Assembly: GCF_900187425.1 (NCBI RefSeq)
Contig: NZ_FYDJ01000001.1
Span: 310,001-374,000, forward strand
Direction of reading: 5' to 3'
Length of the DNA stretch: 64,000 bases
Source of the DNA: Pseudomonas sp. Irchel s3h14
GTDB lineage: Bacteria > Pseudomonadota > Gammaproteobacteria > Pseudomonadales > Pseudomonadaceae
Shown here: one piece after another, positions 31,001-37,734 of the stretch
Position numbering within the stretch: the stretch's first letter is position 1
Layout: the number at the start of each line of letters is the position of its first letter
The notes under the pieces: generated by a model
What the model was told of the DNA's origin: nothing
The model's input: the letters and a program-made list of their open reading frames with translations, nothing else
Database searches by the model: none
Made by a program: the position numbers and the translations under genes

Positions 31001-31142
31001 AGATCAGCCCGCTGATCATCGGCGCGAACTCGCCCGCCGGTTCCTTGCGAGGATCCAGGCGCAGGGCGAAATCCATGAACTGGATGCCGGTGTCGCTGAC
31101 CAGCGTGACGGTGTCTTCGAATTGGGTGACTTCAGGCAACAT
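28077..31142 (-). CDS. srfB: SrfB-family protein, actin/Hsp70-like ATPase
   Basis: 1021-aa cytoplasmic protein matching the SrfB family. Two phosphate-binding loops of the actin/Hsp70 superfamily are visible: VDLVLDVGNSRTCGILIENH at about 255-275 and ATIDIGGGTTDLVITDYRL near 570. DVLLLTGRPSRLPGIQAFIR further on resembles the adenosine motif. The N-terminal 250 aa and C-terminal 200 aa are extra to the ATPase core. It lies 17 bp after srfA and is fused by overlap to srfC. A cytoplasmic ATPase that switches or polymerises is plausible. No function is established to my knowledge beyond reported cytotoxicity of srfABC from entomopathogens. Confidence 0.9.
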   Translation of the reverse strand: MLPEVTQFEDTVTLVSDTGIQFMDFALRLDPRKEPAGEFAPMISGLICRLAYNEEKDFFFYEPEPEKVEKAKPAFSVDMKSSLELLDGIWLPTPFFRFMPPHRFDEGPTNWSRMRLVKLTTPDIDGNTHRLTMAFDSRVMPKRDGTAYLAPNEEDISSGVSFKLATKASETRWFLAQPWVNEWLLEVFNEGNAHRSRAELDTDIRANYHLAHYLNLLSLLSKPSAAQQSTARAKVEIPELKVVANDSNGLVKPIPVDLVLDVGNSRTCGILIENHGQAGSGLKQNYVLELRDLITPEHTYNLPFESRVEFAQAYFGKDHCSVKSGRHDAFQWATIARVGNEASRLASRRRGTEGSTGLSSPKRYLWDENAYGHGWRFNCSYIKTDNEPYATAAPFSHLINETGEALYSLEEDDRLPVFMPRYSRSSLMTFMLAEVLAQALSQINSPAQRSRQGHTRVPRQLNSITLTVPPGMPQAERSILNERMLQAIGLVWKSLGWHAGEEDPHQDQAVSPRTPIPSIRVEWDEASCGQLVYLYTEVNENFAGHPEEFFDTIARPDKTDRERITLATIDIGGGTTDLVITDYRLDRAGNTGSGSNVHIVPEQRFRDGFKVAGDDILLDVIQDFILPSFEKALQNTGVKAPDSLMSRLCGDESVSAQDMILRQQLNLQVFAPLGLALLKAYEHYDPQVPQEVTPQSYRQLLGDNAISQTVLDYVNAAVRRDVGGQSGFDLYDAPISFDLQKLHAAFLNDQINITKILGALCEVVAHYPCDVLLLTGRPSRLPGIQAFIRKVLPLPPGRILALQNYRTGGWYPFHKNGRIDDPKSTASVGAMLCLLCANHSVPNFYFRSSALKPYSTVKHIGVIDLNNVIKDADVLYRDIQSEDYKIKLPEIGVGDAADTPQLEMRGDLRLGFRQLAADRWAASPLYTLRFTKAGREKFSRAIGENGSAPLLKVRFEVKPADKYTRKQDLVSDRLSVRDIESNSNNVNFNPRSDLELELNTMLDAGLSETKYWLDSGSVKRK

Positions 31143-31159
31143 GTCGGGTTATTCCGTTT

Positions 31160-32533
31160 TTATTCGGCCACGTGCCGCATGGACATGGGGAATTGTTCTT
31201 TTCCGTAACCGCCGGTGCAGTCTGCGACTGTGGTCGCCCCTTTGCGGCAGTTGACCTTGGGCATGTCGTAAGTGCTGCCATCGCCACACACGGCCTGGCC
31301 CTGACTGTCGATGGCCAGGCTGCCACCCTTCATGGTAGCGCTCACCGGCCCGCTGCATTTCGTGCCGTCGGCCTGATGTACGGTGACTTCGCCCTTACCG
31401 TCCTTGAGCTGGTATTCCAGACGCAGCGGTTTGCCGGTTCGGCGATCCTGAATACCGGCACCGGCGCGGAACTGACCGTCGAGGAACTTGGCGGCACCGT
31501 CGGCGGCGTCTGGCGGGATGCTCAGGGGAGGGCCGGGTTTTGCGGCGGCGGATTTTTCTGCTTCGGGCGATGTGACATCCGGCGGCGCGGTTTTGTTCTC
31601 GGGTGGCGCGGTTGGGGATTCGGCTGCCGGGTCGTTGGCTGGGTCTTTGGCCAGGTCTGCCGGTGCGACATCAGCCTCGTTACCCTCGACAGCCGGCGCT
31701 TCCACGCCATTCGTTCCGGTCACAGCGGTGCCGGTTCCCGTGGTGGAGCCTACAACGGTCCCCGTCACAGGAACGCCATTGAGCGTCGTGACATTGCCGG
31801 TCAGTTGTGGTTCTTCCAGCTGTTTTTCCACCGGCACAATGCCCTCAGGCAGCAGGTCTACCGCCACCAACGGAATCGGGACGCAACCACGCAGACCGAG
31901 CAACAGCCACAAAAGCAGCAGCAGGAACGGCAGCAGCAACAGCCACCACCACCAGCGCCGCCACCACGGACGAGCAACCACCGGCACGACGGGCGCAACC
32001 ACGGGCGCGGCTTCGACCACGGGTGGCAGCGTAAACGCGGGCGGAACTTGATAGAGGCAGTGCAGGGGATCGCGATTGCCGGTACCGGAATGCTCGAAAC
32101 CCCAAAAGGTCAGCACCGGTTTGCCTTGCACCAGGTAGACGAAGTTTTCGTCGGGGAAATGAATCACACGCTTGAGCAGCTTGCCGAATACGGCTTTGTC
32201 GCCTTGCTGCTGTTCGGCTGGATCAGTACCCAGGAAACGCTGGCTCAATTCGTCGAGCGCGGTCTTCAGCGCTTCAAGTTGGCGGCGGGCAGGGGCGCGT
32301 TCTTCTTCGGTCGCACTGCTCCACGGGATCACATCGCCGTCGAGGCCGCTGTACCAGTCGATCTGGTTACCGAGCTCATCGCTTTGAGGGATGGCCAGGT
32401 GATCGACCATTTCGGGGTTCTTGCGGCGAATGGCTTCGCGCAATTGCAGGGCCGCCCGGTATACCGGTTGACCTGTTTCGCCCAGGGCAGTGAATGACCC
32501 GCTCTTACCGCTGCGTAATAGTGCCCCGCGCAT
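31160..32533 (-). CDS. srfA: SrfA-family protein, bitopic, first gene of srf-tag operon
   Basis: 457-aa protein. The N-terminal soluble domain (1-165) begins with LLRSGKSGSFTALGETGQPVYRAALQLRE split by family-like spacing, then DHLAIPQSDELGNQIDWY; these blocks are typical of SrfA. A Pro/Val stretch (165-188) leads into a Trp-rich membrane helix (about 190-216, PWWRRWWWWLLLLPF). A Thr/Ala/Pro-rich linker and a C-terminal periplasmic domain (about 350-457) with several cysteines follow. The layout closely mirrors that of the last gene of the operon. The ATG at 32533 has GGAG about 7 bases upstream. It is the promoter-proximal gene of the 16.4-kb operon. Confidence 0.85.
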   Translation of the reverse strand: MRGALLRSGKSGSFTALGETGQPVYRAALQLREAIRRKNPEMVDHLAIPQSDELGNQIDWYSGLDGDVIPWSSATEEERAPARRQLEALKTALDELSQRFLGTDPAEQQQGDKAVFGKLLKRVIHFPDENFVYLVQGKPVLTFWGFEHSGTGNRDPLHCLYQVPPAFTLPPVVEAAPVVAPVVPVVARPWWRRWWWWLLLLPFLLLLLWLLLGLRGCVPIPLVAVDLLPEGIVPVEKQLEEPQLTGNVTTLNGVPVTGTVVGSTTGTGTAVTGTNGVEAPAVEGNEADVAPADLAKDPANDPAAESPTAPPENKTAPPDVTSPEAEKSAAAKPGPPLSIPPDAADGAAKFLDGQFRAGAGIQDRRTGKPLRLEYQLKDGKGEVTVHQADGTKCSGPVSATMKGGSLAIDSQGQAVCGDGSTYDMPKVNCRKGATTVADCTGGYGKEQFPMSMRHVAE

Positions 32534-32565
32534 TCAAACTCCATATGTTCTGTTGCGCAAAAATG

Positions 32566-32583
32566 ACAGACAAAGGTGTCTGT
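32566..32583. promoter_or_regulatory. Inverted repeat upstream of srfA, possible operator
   Basis: ACAGAC and GTCTGT form a perfect 6-bp inverted repeat with a 6-base spacer, 33 bp upstream of the srfA start. A position just before the first gene of a long operon suggests an operator or a 5'-UTR hairpin. No matching regulator is encoded next to it. The rest of the 266-bp divergent region (32534-32799) is A/T-rich and should hold the two promoters. Confidence 0.35.
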
Positions 32584-32799
32584 TCTTGCTCCTGCAATTA
32601 GCTGGCGACCTTAATGTCATAATGATGTCGCCGTCAATCTGCCGGAGGTTCAAAACCGTATGAGACTAGCGTAAGAGTGCGGAGGTTGCATGGGGTCAAT
32701 TTAAATTGGCTTGGGAAGGCTCGGGAGTGTGCTTTTTAAGCTTGCTGAATCGTTTCATCAGCGCTATAAAAAATGCACAACTCCAAGAAAGGCTTACCC

Positions 32800-34014
32800 A
32801 TGAATCCGCTCAAACTCGTCGTTGCCTTTAGCGCGTTGTCCGCTGCTTCCCACGCCATGGCCTGGGATTACGTCCTGCTCGACACCGACAAAGCTTCCCA
32901 AAACTGGCAGATCACCAGCCAGCAACTGGGGGTGAAAACCGACCAACCTTTCTCAGTGACCCTTCGCACCTTGCACGGCGGTCGGCAAGAGGGCGTCAGC
33001 ATCGTCGACATCGATAACGGCAACATGAAACTCTCGGTAGTCCCCACCCGCGGGATGAACGTCCTGCAGGCGTCGGTCGGTAATGTGCGCATGGGGTGGG
33101 ATTCGCCGGTCAAGGACGTGGTCAATCCGTCCTTCATCGAACTCAATGGTCGCGGCGGGCTGGGCTGGCTCGAGGGCTTTAACGAACTGGTCACCCGCTG
33201 CGGCTACGAGTGGGTCGGCCATCCGGGCATGGACAACGGTGAACTGCTGACGCTCCACGGCCGCGCCGCCAACATCCCGGCCAGCAAAGTCACGTTGCAC
33301 ATCGATGAAAAACCGCCTTACACCATCAGCCTGCGTGGCGAGCTCAAAGAGCAGGCGTTCAAGAAAGTCGACTTCTCGGTGATGACCGAGCTGGTCACCG
33401 AACCCGGCAGCGCAGCGTTCGCCCTCAACGACACCCTCACCAACAACGGTGATTATCCGAAGGAATACCAGGCGCTGTACCACAGCAACTTCAGCACCCC
33501 ATTCCTGGAACAGGGCGCCCGCTTTGCTGCACCGGTGAAACAGGTCTCGCCGTTCAACGACAAGGCCAAGGGCGATCTGCCGGACTGGCAAACCTACCGC
33601 GCGCCGACCAAGGACTACGACGAGACGGTTTACAACGTTGTTCCGTATGCCGATGCCAAGGGCGATACGCTGACTGTGCTGCATAACAAGGCCGGCAGCC
33701 TCGGGGTTTCGGTGGGTTTCAATACTCAACAGTTGCCGGTGTTCTCCCTGTGGAAAAACACGGACACCCAAGGGCAGGGCTATGTCACGGGCCTTGAGCC
33801 GGGGACGAGCTTTTCCTACAACCGCCGGTATCAACGGCCGCTGAATCTGGTGCCGACGATTGGAGCTAAAGAACAGAAGCAGTTTCAGATCAGCTACAGC
33901 TTGCTGGCGGATAAAGGGGCTGTGGATAAGGCGTTGAAACGGGTGAAAGAGATTCAGGGTGGGCGGGAGACGGAGGTGCGGCAGGCGCCGTTGGTGGATC
34001 TCACCAAGGAGTAA
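32800..34014 (+). CDS. Secreted DUF4432/aldose 1-epimerase-like protein
   Basis: 404-aa protein with a Sec signal peptide (MNPLKLVVAFSALSAASHAMA, cleavage near residue 21) and a galactose-mutarotase-like body: VVPTRGMNVLQASVGNVRMGWDSP, LVTRCGYEWVGHPG, TLHGRAANIPA, ALYHSNFSTPFLEQG, YVTGLEPGTSF. DUF4432 proteins share the aldose-epimerase fold and bind sugars. Most are cytoplasmic, so a signal peptide is notable. The start at 32800 was preferred over the ORF start at 32773 because an AGAAAGG site precedes it and the signal peptide begins there. It is divergent from srfA. The sugar is unknown; a link to the srf operon is only positional. Confidence 0.85.
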   Translation: MNPLKLVVAFSALSAASHAMAWDYVLLDTDKASQNWQITSQQLGVKTDQPFSVTLRTLHGGRQEGVSIVDIDNGNMKLSVVPTRGMNVLQASVGNVRMGWDSPVKDVVNPSFIELNGRGGLGWLEGFNELVTRCGYEWVGHPGMDNGELLTLHGRAANIPASKVTLHIDEKPPYTISLRGELKEQAFKKVDFSVMTELVTEPGSAAFALNDTLTNNGDYPKEYQALYHSNFSTPFLEQGARFAAPVKQVSPFNDKAKGDLPDWQTYRAPTKDYDETVYNVVPYADAKGDTLTVLHNKAGSLGVSVGFNTQQLPVFSLWKNTDTQGQGYVTGLEPGTSFSYNRRYQRPLNLVPTIGAKEQKQFQISYSLLADKGAVDKALKRVKEIQGGRETEVRQAPLVDLTKE

Positions 34015-34019
34015 ACCGA

Positions 34020-35513
34020 TCAATTGGCGCTCGGCCGATACTGCAGCGCTTCTGCCAGATGTTCACGGGTGATGCCATCGACCTGTTCAAGGTCTGCCAG
34101 CGTGCGTGCGACCTTGAGCAGTCGATGGGCTGACCTGAGTGACAGGGTCAAACGCTCGCAGGCGGTTTCCAGCCAGGCTTCGTCGGTTGTGGATAACTTG
34201 CAGTGACGGCGCAGTCCCGGCAAATCAAGGAATGCGTTGGCGCAGCCTTGGCGTTTATGTTGCCGCTCCCGGGCGTTGGCAACCAGCACCGCAGCAGTGG
34301 CAGTGTCATCACCGGGTTTGAGCGCAGGATTCAACGCCGTGGCTTCCCGCGCGACGGTCAGGTGCAGGTCGATCCGATCCAGCAGCGGTCCCGACAGCTT
34401 GTTGCGGTAGCGTTGGACCATGTCCGGTGTACAACTGCATTTGCCGCTGGGTTCGCCAAGATACCCACAGGGGCACGGGTTCATCGCCGCCACTAATTGA
34501 AAGCGAGCCGGAAATCTCACGCGATCCTTGGCGCGGGAAATCACGATGTGACCGGATTCCAGGGGCTCCCTTAAGACTTCCAATACCTTGCGATCGAATT
34601 CCGGGAGTTCATCAAGGAACAGAACGCCATGGTGGGCGAGGGTGATTTCACCGGGTTGCGGCTTTGAACCACCGCCCACCAACGCCGGGCCGGAGGCCGA
34701 GTGATGGGGCTGGCGGAATGGTCTTTGCGGCCAGTGGCTCAAGGGCACGCAACTGGTGACGGATTGAATGGCTGCGACTTCCAGCGCCTCGTTTTCTGCC
34801 AAAGGAGGAAGCAGCCCCGGCAAACGACTCGCCAACAGCGTTTTCCCGGTCCCGGGTGGTCCGCTGAACAGAAGGTTATGAGCGCCCGCCGCCGCAATCA
34901 GCAATGCGCGTTTGGCCGAAAGTTGTCCCTGCACTTCATTCAGGTCCGGATAGGGTTTGCTGGCGTAGAGCAACCCGTTGGAAACGTAGGGCTCGACCGG
35001 CGTATGTCCATTGAAGTGCGCAACGGCTTCCAGCAGGTGATCCACGGCAAACACCTTCAGCCCCGACGCCAGGCACGCTTCCTCAGCATTCGCCCGCGGC
35101 ACCATCAGCGAGCGCCCGGCCTTGCGTGCGGCCAGCGCAGCGGGCAACACGCCTCTCACCGCACGTACCGCGCCTGACAGCGCCAATTCTCCGAGGCATT
35201 CAATGTCATCCAGCGTCAACGTCGGCACCTGGACGCTGGCGGACAGAATCCCCAGGGCAATCGCCAAATCGAATCGTCCGCCGTCCTTCGGTAGGTCAGC
35301 GGGAGCGAGATTCAAGGTGATGCGCCGTGCAGGAAATTGCAGGCCCGAATTGATGATCGCACTGCGTACTCGATCCTTGCTTTCCTTCACGGCTGCTTCG
35401 GGTAAACCGACCATTGTCAGCGATGGCAAGCCGTTGGCCAGGTGGACTTCGACGGTGACGGCGGGCGCATCCACGCCAATCTGGGCGCGGCTGTGGACGA
35501 TGGAAAGAGACAT
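34020..35513 (-). CDS. comM: YifB/ComM-family Mg-chelatase-like AAA+ ATPase
   Basis: 497-aa AAA+ protein. The N-terminal domain begins MSLSIVHSRAQIGVDAPAV and contains LPSLTMVGLPEAAVKESKDR. The AAA+ core carries Walker A (FSGPPGTGKTLLASRLPGLLP), Walker B (GVLFLDELPEF) and the Mg-chelatase block FRQPHHSASGPALVGGG, with a C-terminal helical domain after it. ComM is a branch-migration helicase that extends recombination during natural transformation; YifB is its homologue in non-competent species. Length is as expected (about 500). It ends 5 bp from the DUF4432 gene and is preceded by the accessory islet. Confidence 0.94.
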   Translation of the reverse strand: MSLSIVHSRAQIGVDAPAVTVEVHLANGLPSLTMVGLPEAAVKESKDRVRSAIINSGLQFPARRITLNLAPADLPKDGGRFDLAIALGILSASVQVPTLTLDDIECLGELALSGAVRAVRGVLPAALAARKAGRSLMVPRANAEEACLASGLKVFAVDHLLEAVAHFNGHTPVEPYVSNGLLYASKPYPDLNEVQGQLSAKRALLIAAAGAHNLLFSGPPGTGKTLLASRLPGLLPPLAENEALEVAAIQSVTSCVPLSHWPQRPFRQPHHSASGPALVGGGSKPQPGEITLAHHGVLFLDELPEFDRKVLEVLREPLESGHIVISRAKDRVRFPARFQLVAAMNPCPCGYLGEPSGKCSCTPDMVQRYRNKLSGPLLDRIDLHLTVAREATALNPALKPGDDTATAAVLVANARERQHKRQGCANAFLDLPGLRRHCKLSTTDEAWLETACERLTLSLRSAHRLLKVARTLADLEQVDGITREHLAEALQYRPSAN

Positions 35514-35653
35514 GGTCGTTCCTTGAGCTTTTTACGGGGGCCGCTTCCTGCGGGTTTTTGAAGGGTAGACGGGGGCGATGGATCTGGGGCGTGGTTATGC
35601 AGGCAAACTTTCACTGGATGTTGCGGACACGGAGCGGGGTAGTTGCGAGGCAC

Positions 35654-35682
35654 AAAAAAACCGCCATTCAGACGGTTTTTTT
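35654..35682 (-). terminator. Bidirectional intrinsic terminator
   Basis: AAAAAACCGCC-ATTCA-GACGGTTTTTT forms a stem with one mismatch, flanked by A and T runs. It lies 13 bp past the stop of the small minus-strand gene and probably ends the GNAT-small protein transcript. Confidence 0.75.
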
Positions 35683-35695
35683 CAAGAAGCGGTAT

Positions 35696-35866
35696 TTAGT
35701 TTCTTCCACCAGCCAACCAACCACTTGGTTCAAGTTCTTTGCCGCGCGCGATGGCGACTTCAATAAAGCGTCGTTGATTAGCCGATAAATTCCCAGCCAA
35801 GCGACGTGCTTCGGCGTGAAACTCAACAAGTTGTAACAGCGTCGCCTTCCGCTTTTTTGGGCTCAT
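35696..35866 (-). CDS. Small basic protein, 56 aa, unknown
   Basis: The ATG at 35866 is preceded by a perfect AGGAGG site 6 bases upstream (GCAGGAGGATTGT then ATG), which is strong support for translation. The product begins MSPKKRKATLLQLVEF, is Arg/Lys-rich at the N-terminus and continues helical (HAEARRLAGNLSANQRRFIE), with no membrane segment. It starts 34 bp after the GNAT-like gene stop on the same strand and is followed by a terminator, so the two form an operon. Family not recognised; a partner, chaperone or antitoxin of the upstream protein is possible. Confidence 0.65.
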   Translation of the reverse strand: MSPKKRKATLLQLVEFHAEARRLAGNLSANQRRFIEVAIARGKELEPSGWLAGGRN

Positions 35867-35900
35867 ACAATCCTCCTGCGATTGGATGCATATTTTGATG

Positions 35901-36437
35901 TTATTGGCCGCTCAAGTAGATGACAAGGCGGTTGGTCTGGTCGAATTCGAACCCGAGCTCTAGATAGTAAAAAACAACGTTCGGATCTGGATCCTGGATT
36001 TCGATCTCTCTGCATCCCAGCATACGCGCATAGAAATCTGCGGCCAGTATTGCGATGGGAGCTATCAAGCCACGAAGCGGATGGGATTTGTCTGGATCCC
36101 CCTGCAAAAGAATTACCTTCAGACAGATAGCGCTCCTGCGCGGTGTTGCATAGCACAAGCCGCACAGATTCTGCTCATACCAAATTGCCAAATCCAAACC
36201 CTTGGCATCTTTGCGCTTCCAGTCGGGAATGTGATCCCACGCGTAGATGGCTGCTCCTTCCCATAAATGACATTTCTCTATCGCTGTGGCGGTAATCGGC
36301 TCGAACCTGACAGCTGATACGTCGATTTTTAAAGTACGAGGCGCGACTTTTTTAATAAATGCTTTGTAGGTGAGCTTCCTTGCATCCGATTTAAAAGTCT
36401 GATTACGAAGGTCCGTGCCTTTTCCTTTTCTTCTCAT
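35901..36437 (-). CDS. GNAT-like acetyltransferase, accessory islet
   Basis: 178-aa protein. The C-terminal half resembles the end of a GNAT fold: IAPIAILAADFYARMLGCREIEIQ and DPDPNVVFYYLELGFEFDQTN, which recall the usual 'FYxxLGFE' acetyl-CoA region. The first 50 aa are Lys/Arg-rich. The gene is visibly richer in A+T than its neighbours, and no good ribosome-binding site precedes the ATG. This suggests recent acquisition. Substrate unknown. GNAT toxins acetylating tRNA exist, but the usual RHH antitoxin partner is absent; the small basic protein downstream is the only candidate partner. Confidence 0.6.
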   Translation of the reverse strand: MRRKGKGTDLRNQTFKSDARKLTYKAFIKKVAPRTLKIDVSAVRFEPITATAIEKCHLWEGAAIYAWDHIPDWKRKDAKGLDLAIWYEQNLCGLCYATPRRSAICLKVILLQGDPDKSHPLRGLIAPIAILAADFYARMLGCREIEIQDPDPNVVFYYLELGFEFDQTNRLVIYLSGQ

Positions 36438-36628
36438 TGCTAGCGTCTATCGAAGATGAAGGCGCAAGCGTAGAGGGCTGGTGGCGAACGATAAATCAGG
36501 CCATGGAGCTGCTTTTTGTAGGACTGTGCCTAGATAGATGAAGGACGCCGGTGAAAGAGCTCGGGTGGTCTTGCTTGATGAAGGTTGCCGATTATGATCA
36601 CGCCTAAATGCAGCCATAGGAGGCGTAC

Positions 36629-36892
36629 ATGAACCGGATTGGGATGCGCCCGATTCATCCTGGTGAAATTCTCCGCAAGGAGTTTTTGACGCCACAGGGC
36701 ATTACAACGGCGGCTTTGGCTCGCTCGCTGAAGGAGCCTGTGGCTGAAGTGAGCAACGTTGTGAGGCAGCAGAGCGGTGTCAGTGCTGGTCTGGCGAAGA
36801 AGCTATCCATGCTTTTGAATACCACGCCCGAATTCTGGCTGAATCTGCAATCGAGCTACGATCTTCGTAGCGCCGAAATCGAGCATGGATGA
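36629..36892 (+). CDS. higA: HigA-family antitoxin, orphan
   Basis: 87-aa XRE-type DNA-binding protein of the HigA addiction-module family. It contains the family opening RPIHPGEILRKEFLTPQGIT, a HTH (AALARSLKEPVAEVSNVVRQ) and the end STPEFWLNLQ-type block (NTTPEFWLNLQSSYDLRSA). TAGGAGG lies 7 bases before the ATG. In intact modules higB (about 92 codons) sits just upstream. Here the 190 bp upstream have no open frame of that size, so the toxin is missing. It may be a domesticated regulator or an anti-addiction remnant. Confidence 0.85.
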   Translation: MNRIGMRPIHPGEILRKEFLTPQGITTAALARSLKEPVAEVSNVVRQQSGVSAGLAKKLSMLLNTTPEFWLNLQSSYDLRSAEIEHG

Positions 36893-36896
36893 GCGC

Positions 36897-37423
36897 TTAA
36901 AGCGAATGCAACGCTCGAGAAGCTTTTTTCCACCATGGAAGGTTGACCGGACGCTGCGTCTGCTCGCCGCTCGGCAGCATATGTGGAACATCCTGCAACC
37001 GAATCCACGGTTGATTATTCCAATGCAACAGGCTCAACGACATCTCTGGCCAGTTCAGCAGGCTCAGAATCGGGCGTTCGGTTGAGGTGGGTTGTTGGGC
37101 GTCTCTGAGGGCGGGGACCACGTCGTGGGTCAGCCTTCGCGCAGGCCTCGGTATTCGGGGCAGTAGTGGTAGACCAGTAGCGCGTAGACGCCGGACTCGC
37201 TGATCAGCAGGGTGTTTTCGATGCATCCGTGGATGAGCATTTGGGCGGTTTGGCGTTGGTCGGGGTCGAGTTTTCGGACGGCTCGTTCGTCGAGGAAAAG
37301 CCTGAGCAATCGGCCGAGGTCGCGGGCGCTGAACCAGGCTTGGTTTTCCAGGAGGAGGGCGTGAAGGTGGAGTTTGTGGCGGGTGAAGACGCGGGGGATC
37401 AGATGAGAGTCATTGCGAATCAT
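36897..37423 (-). pseudogene. Bro-N/antirepressor-like gene broken by a -1 frameshift
   Basis: Two overlapping minus-strand frames join into one protein. The first (37423 to 37130) starts MIRNDSHLIPRVFTRHKLHL with AAGGAG upstream. It reads through a Bro-N-like core (ENQAWFSARDLGRLLRLFLD; SESGVYALLVYHYCPEYRGL) and then ends in REG-stop. The second frame continues RRLTHDVVPALRDAQQPTST and WPEMSLSLLHWNNQPWIRLQ to a stop at 36897. One base inserted near 37136 (CTGCGC-C-GAAGG) restores a single ORF of about 175 aa. Bro-N proteins are phage-type antirepressors or DNA-binding proteins. A sequencing error is the alternative. Confidence 0.7.
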
Positions 37424-37734
37424 CGAAAGCTCCTTTTGCTAAAGGGGCTGCCGGCAATCGTCGCCAAACGAATGGGTGGCAGCTATACGCGGGTTGGCGA
37501 ACCGGAGCAAAAGGAACCCGGCAGATCCGAAGATCTCCCACGCACAGCCGCCATGACTCGATATGACGGAAATTAGCCCGCCATCGGATGGTCGTCGTGC
37601 TCCTTAAGCCTTCCAGGTCGCCAAACCCAGTGCTGAAATATTCAGCTGAGGGTGAGCTTAGGAACCGGGGCTTTGCGACGCAATCGGACGGCGGATGTGA
37701 TCTTTGTAGGACTCAGCCTGGAATTAGCGCTGAA
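37424..37734. other. Intergenic region with TCGCCAA inverted motifs
   Basis: With the repeat that follows, 427 bp are without a gene. This part should hold the promoter of the antirepressor-like gene. TCGCCAA at 37461-37467 and TTGGCGA at 37494-37500 form an inverted pair, and a third TCGCCAA is at 37618-37624. These could be operator sites for the HTH protein nearby or the stem of a structured RNA. I see no tRNA, no coding potential and no terminator here. Confidence 0.35.

Noticed and set aside
28440..31208. A 922-codon open frame on the plus strand antisense to srfB
   Set aside because: It mirrors srfB codon-for-codon in a GC-rich frame, has no family motifs and no ribosome-binding site, and srfB on the other strand has clear ATPase loops.
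16109..32533. Reading this cluster as a type VI secretion system
   Set aside because: No Tss/Hcp/VgrG/ClpV component is present; only the Tag-like sensor proteins overlap with T6SS biology.
36440..36628. A higB toxin gene upstream of higA
   Set aside because: Stops in all forward frames leave no toxin-length ORF. The short VADYDHA end is only superficially like HigB.
36885..37085. A 66-codon plus-strand frame after higA
   Set aside because: It is antisense to the second half of the Bro-N-like gene and lacks a ribosome-binding site of its own.
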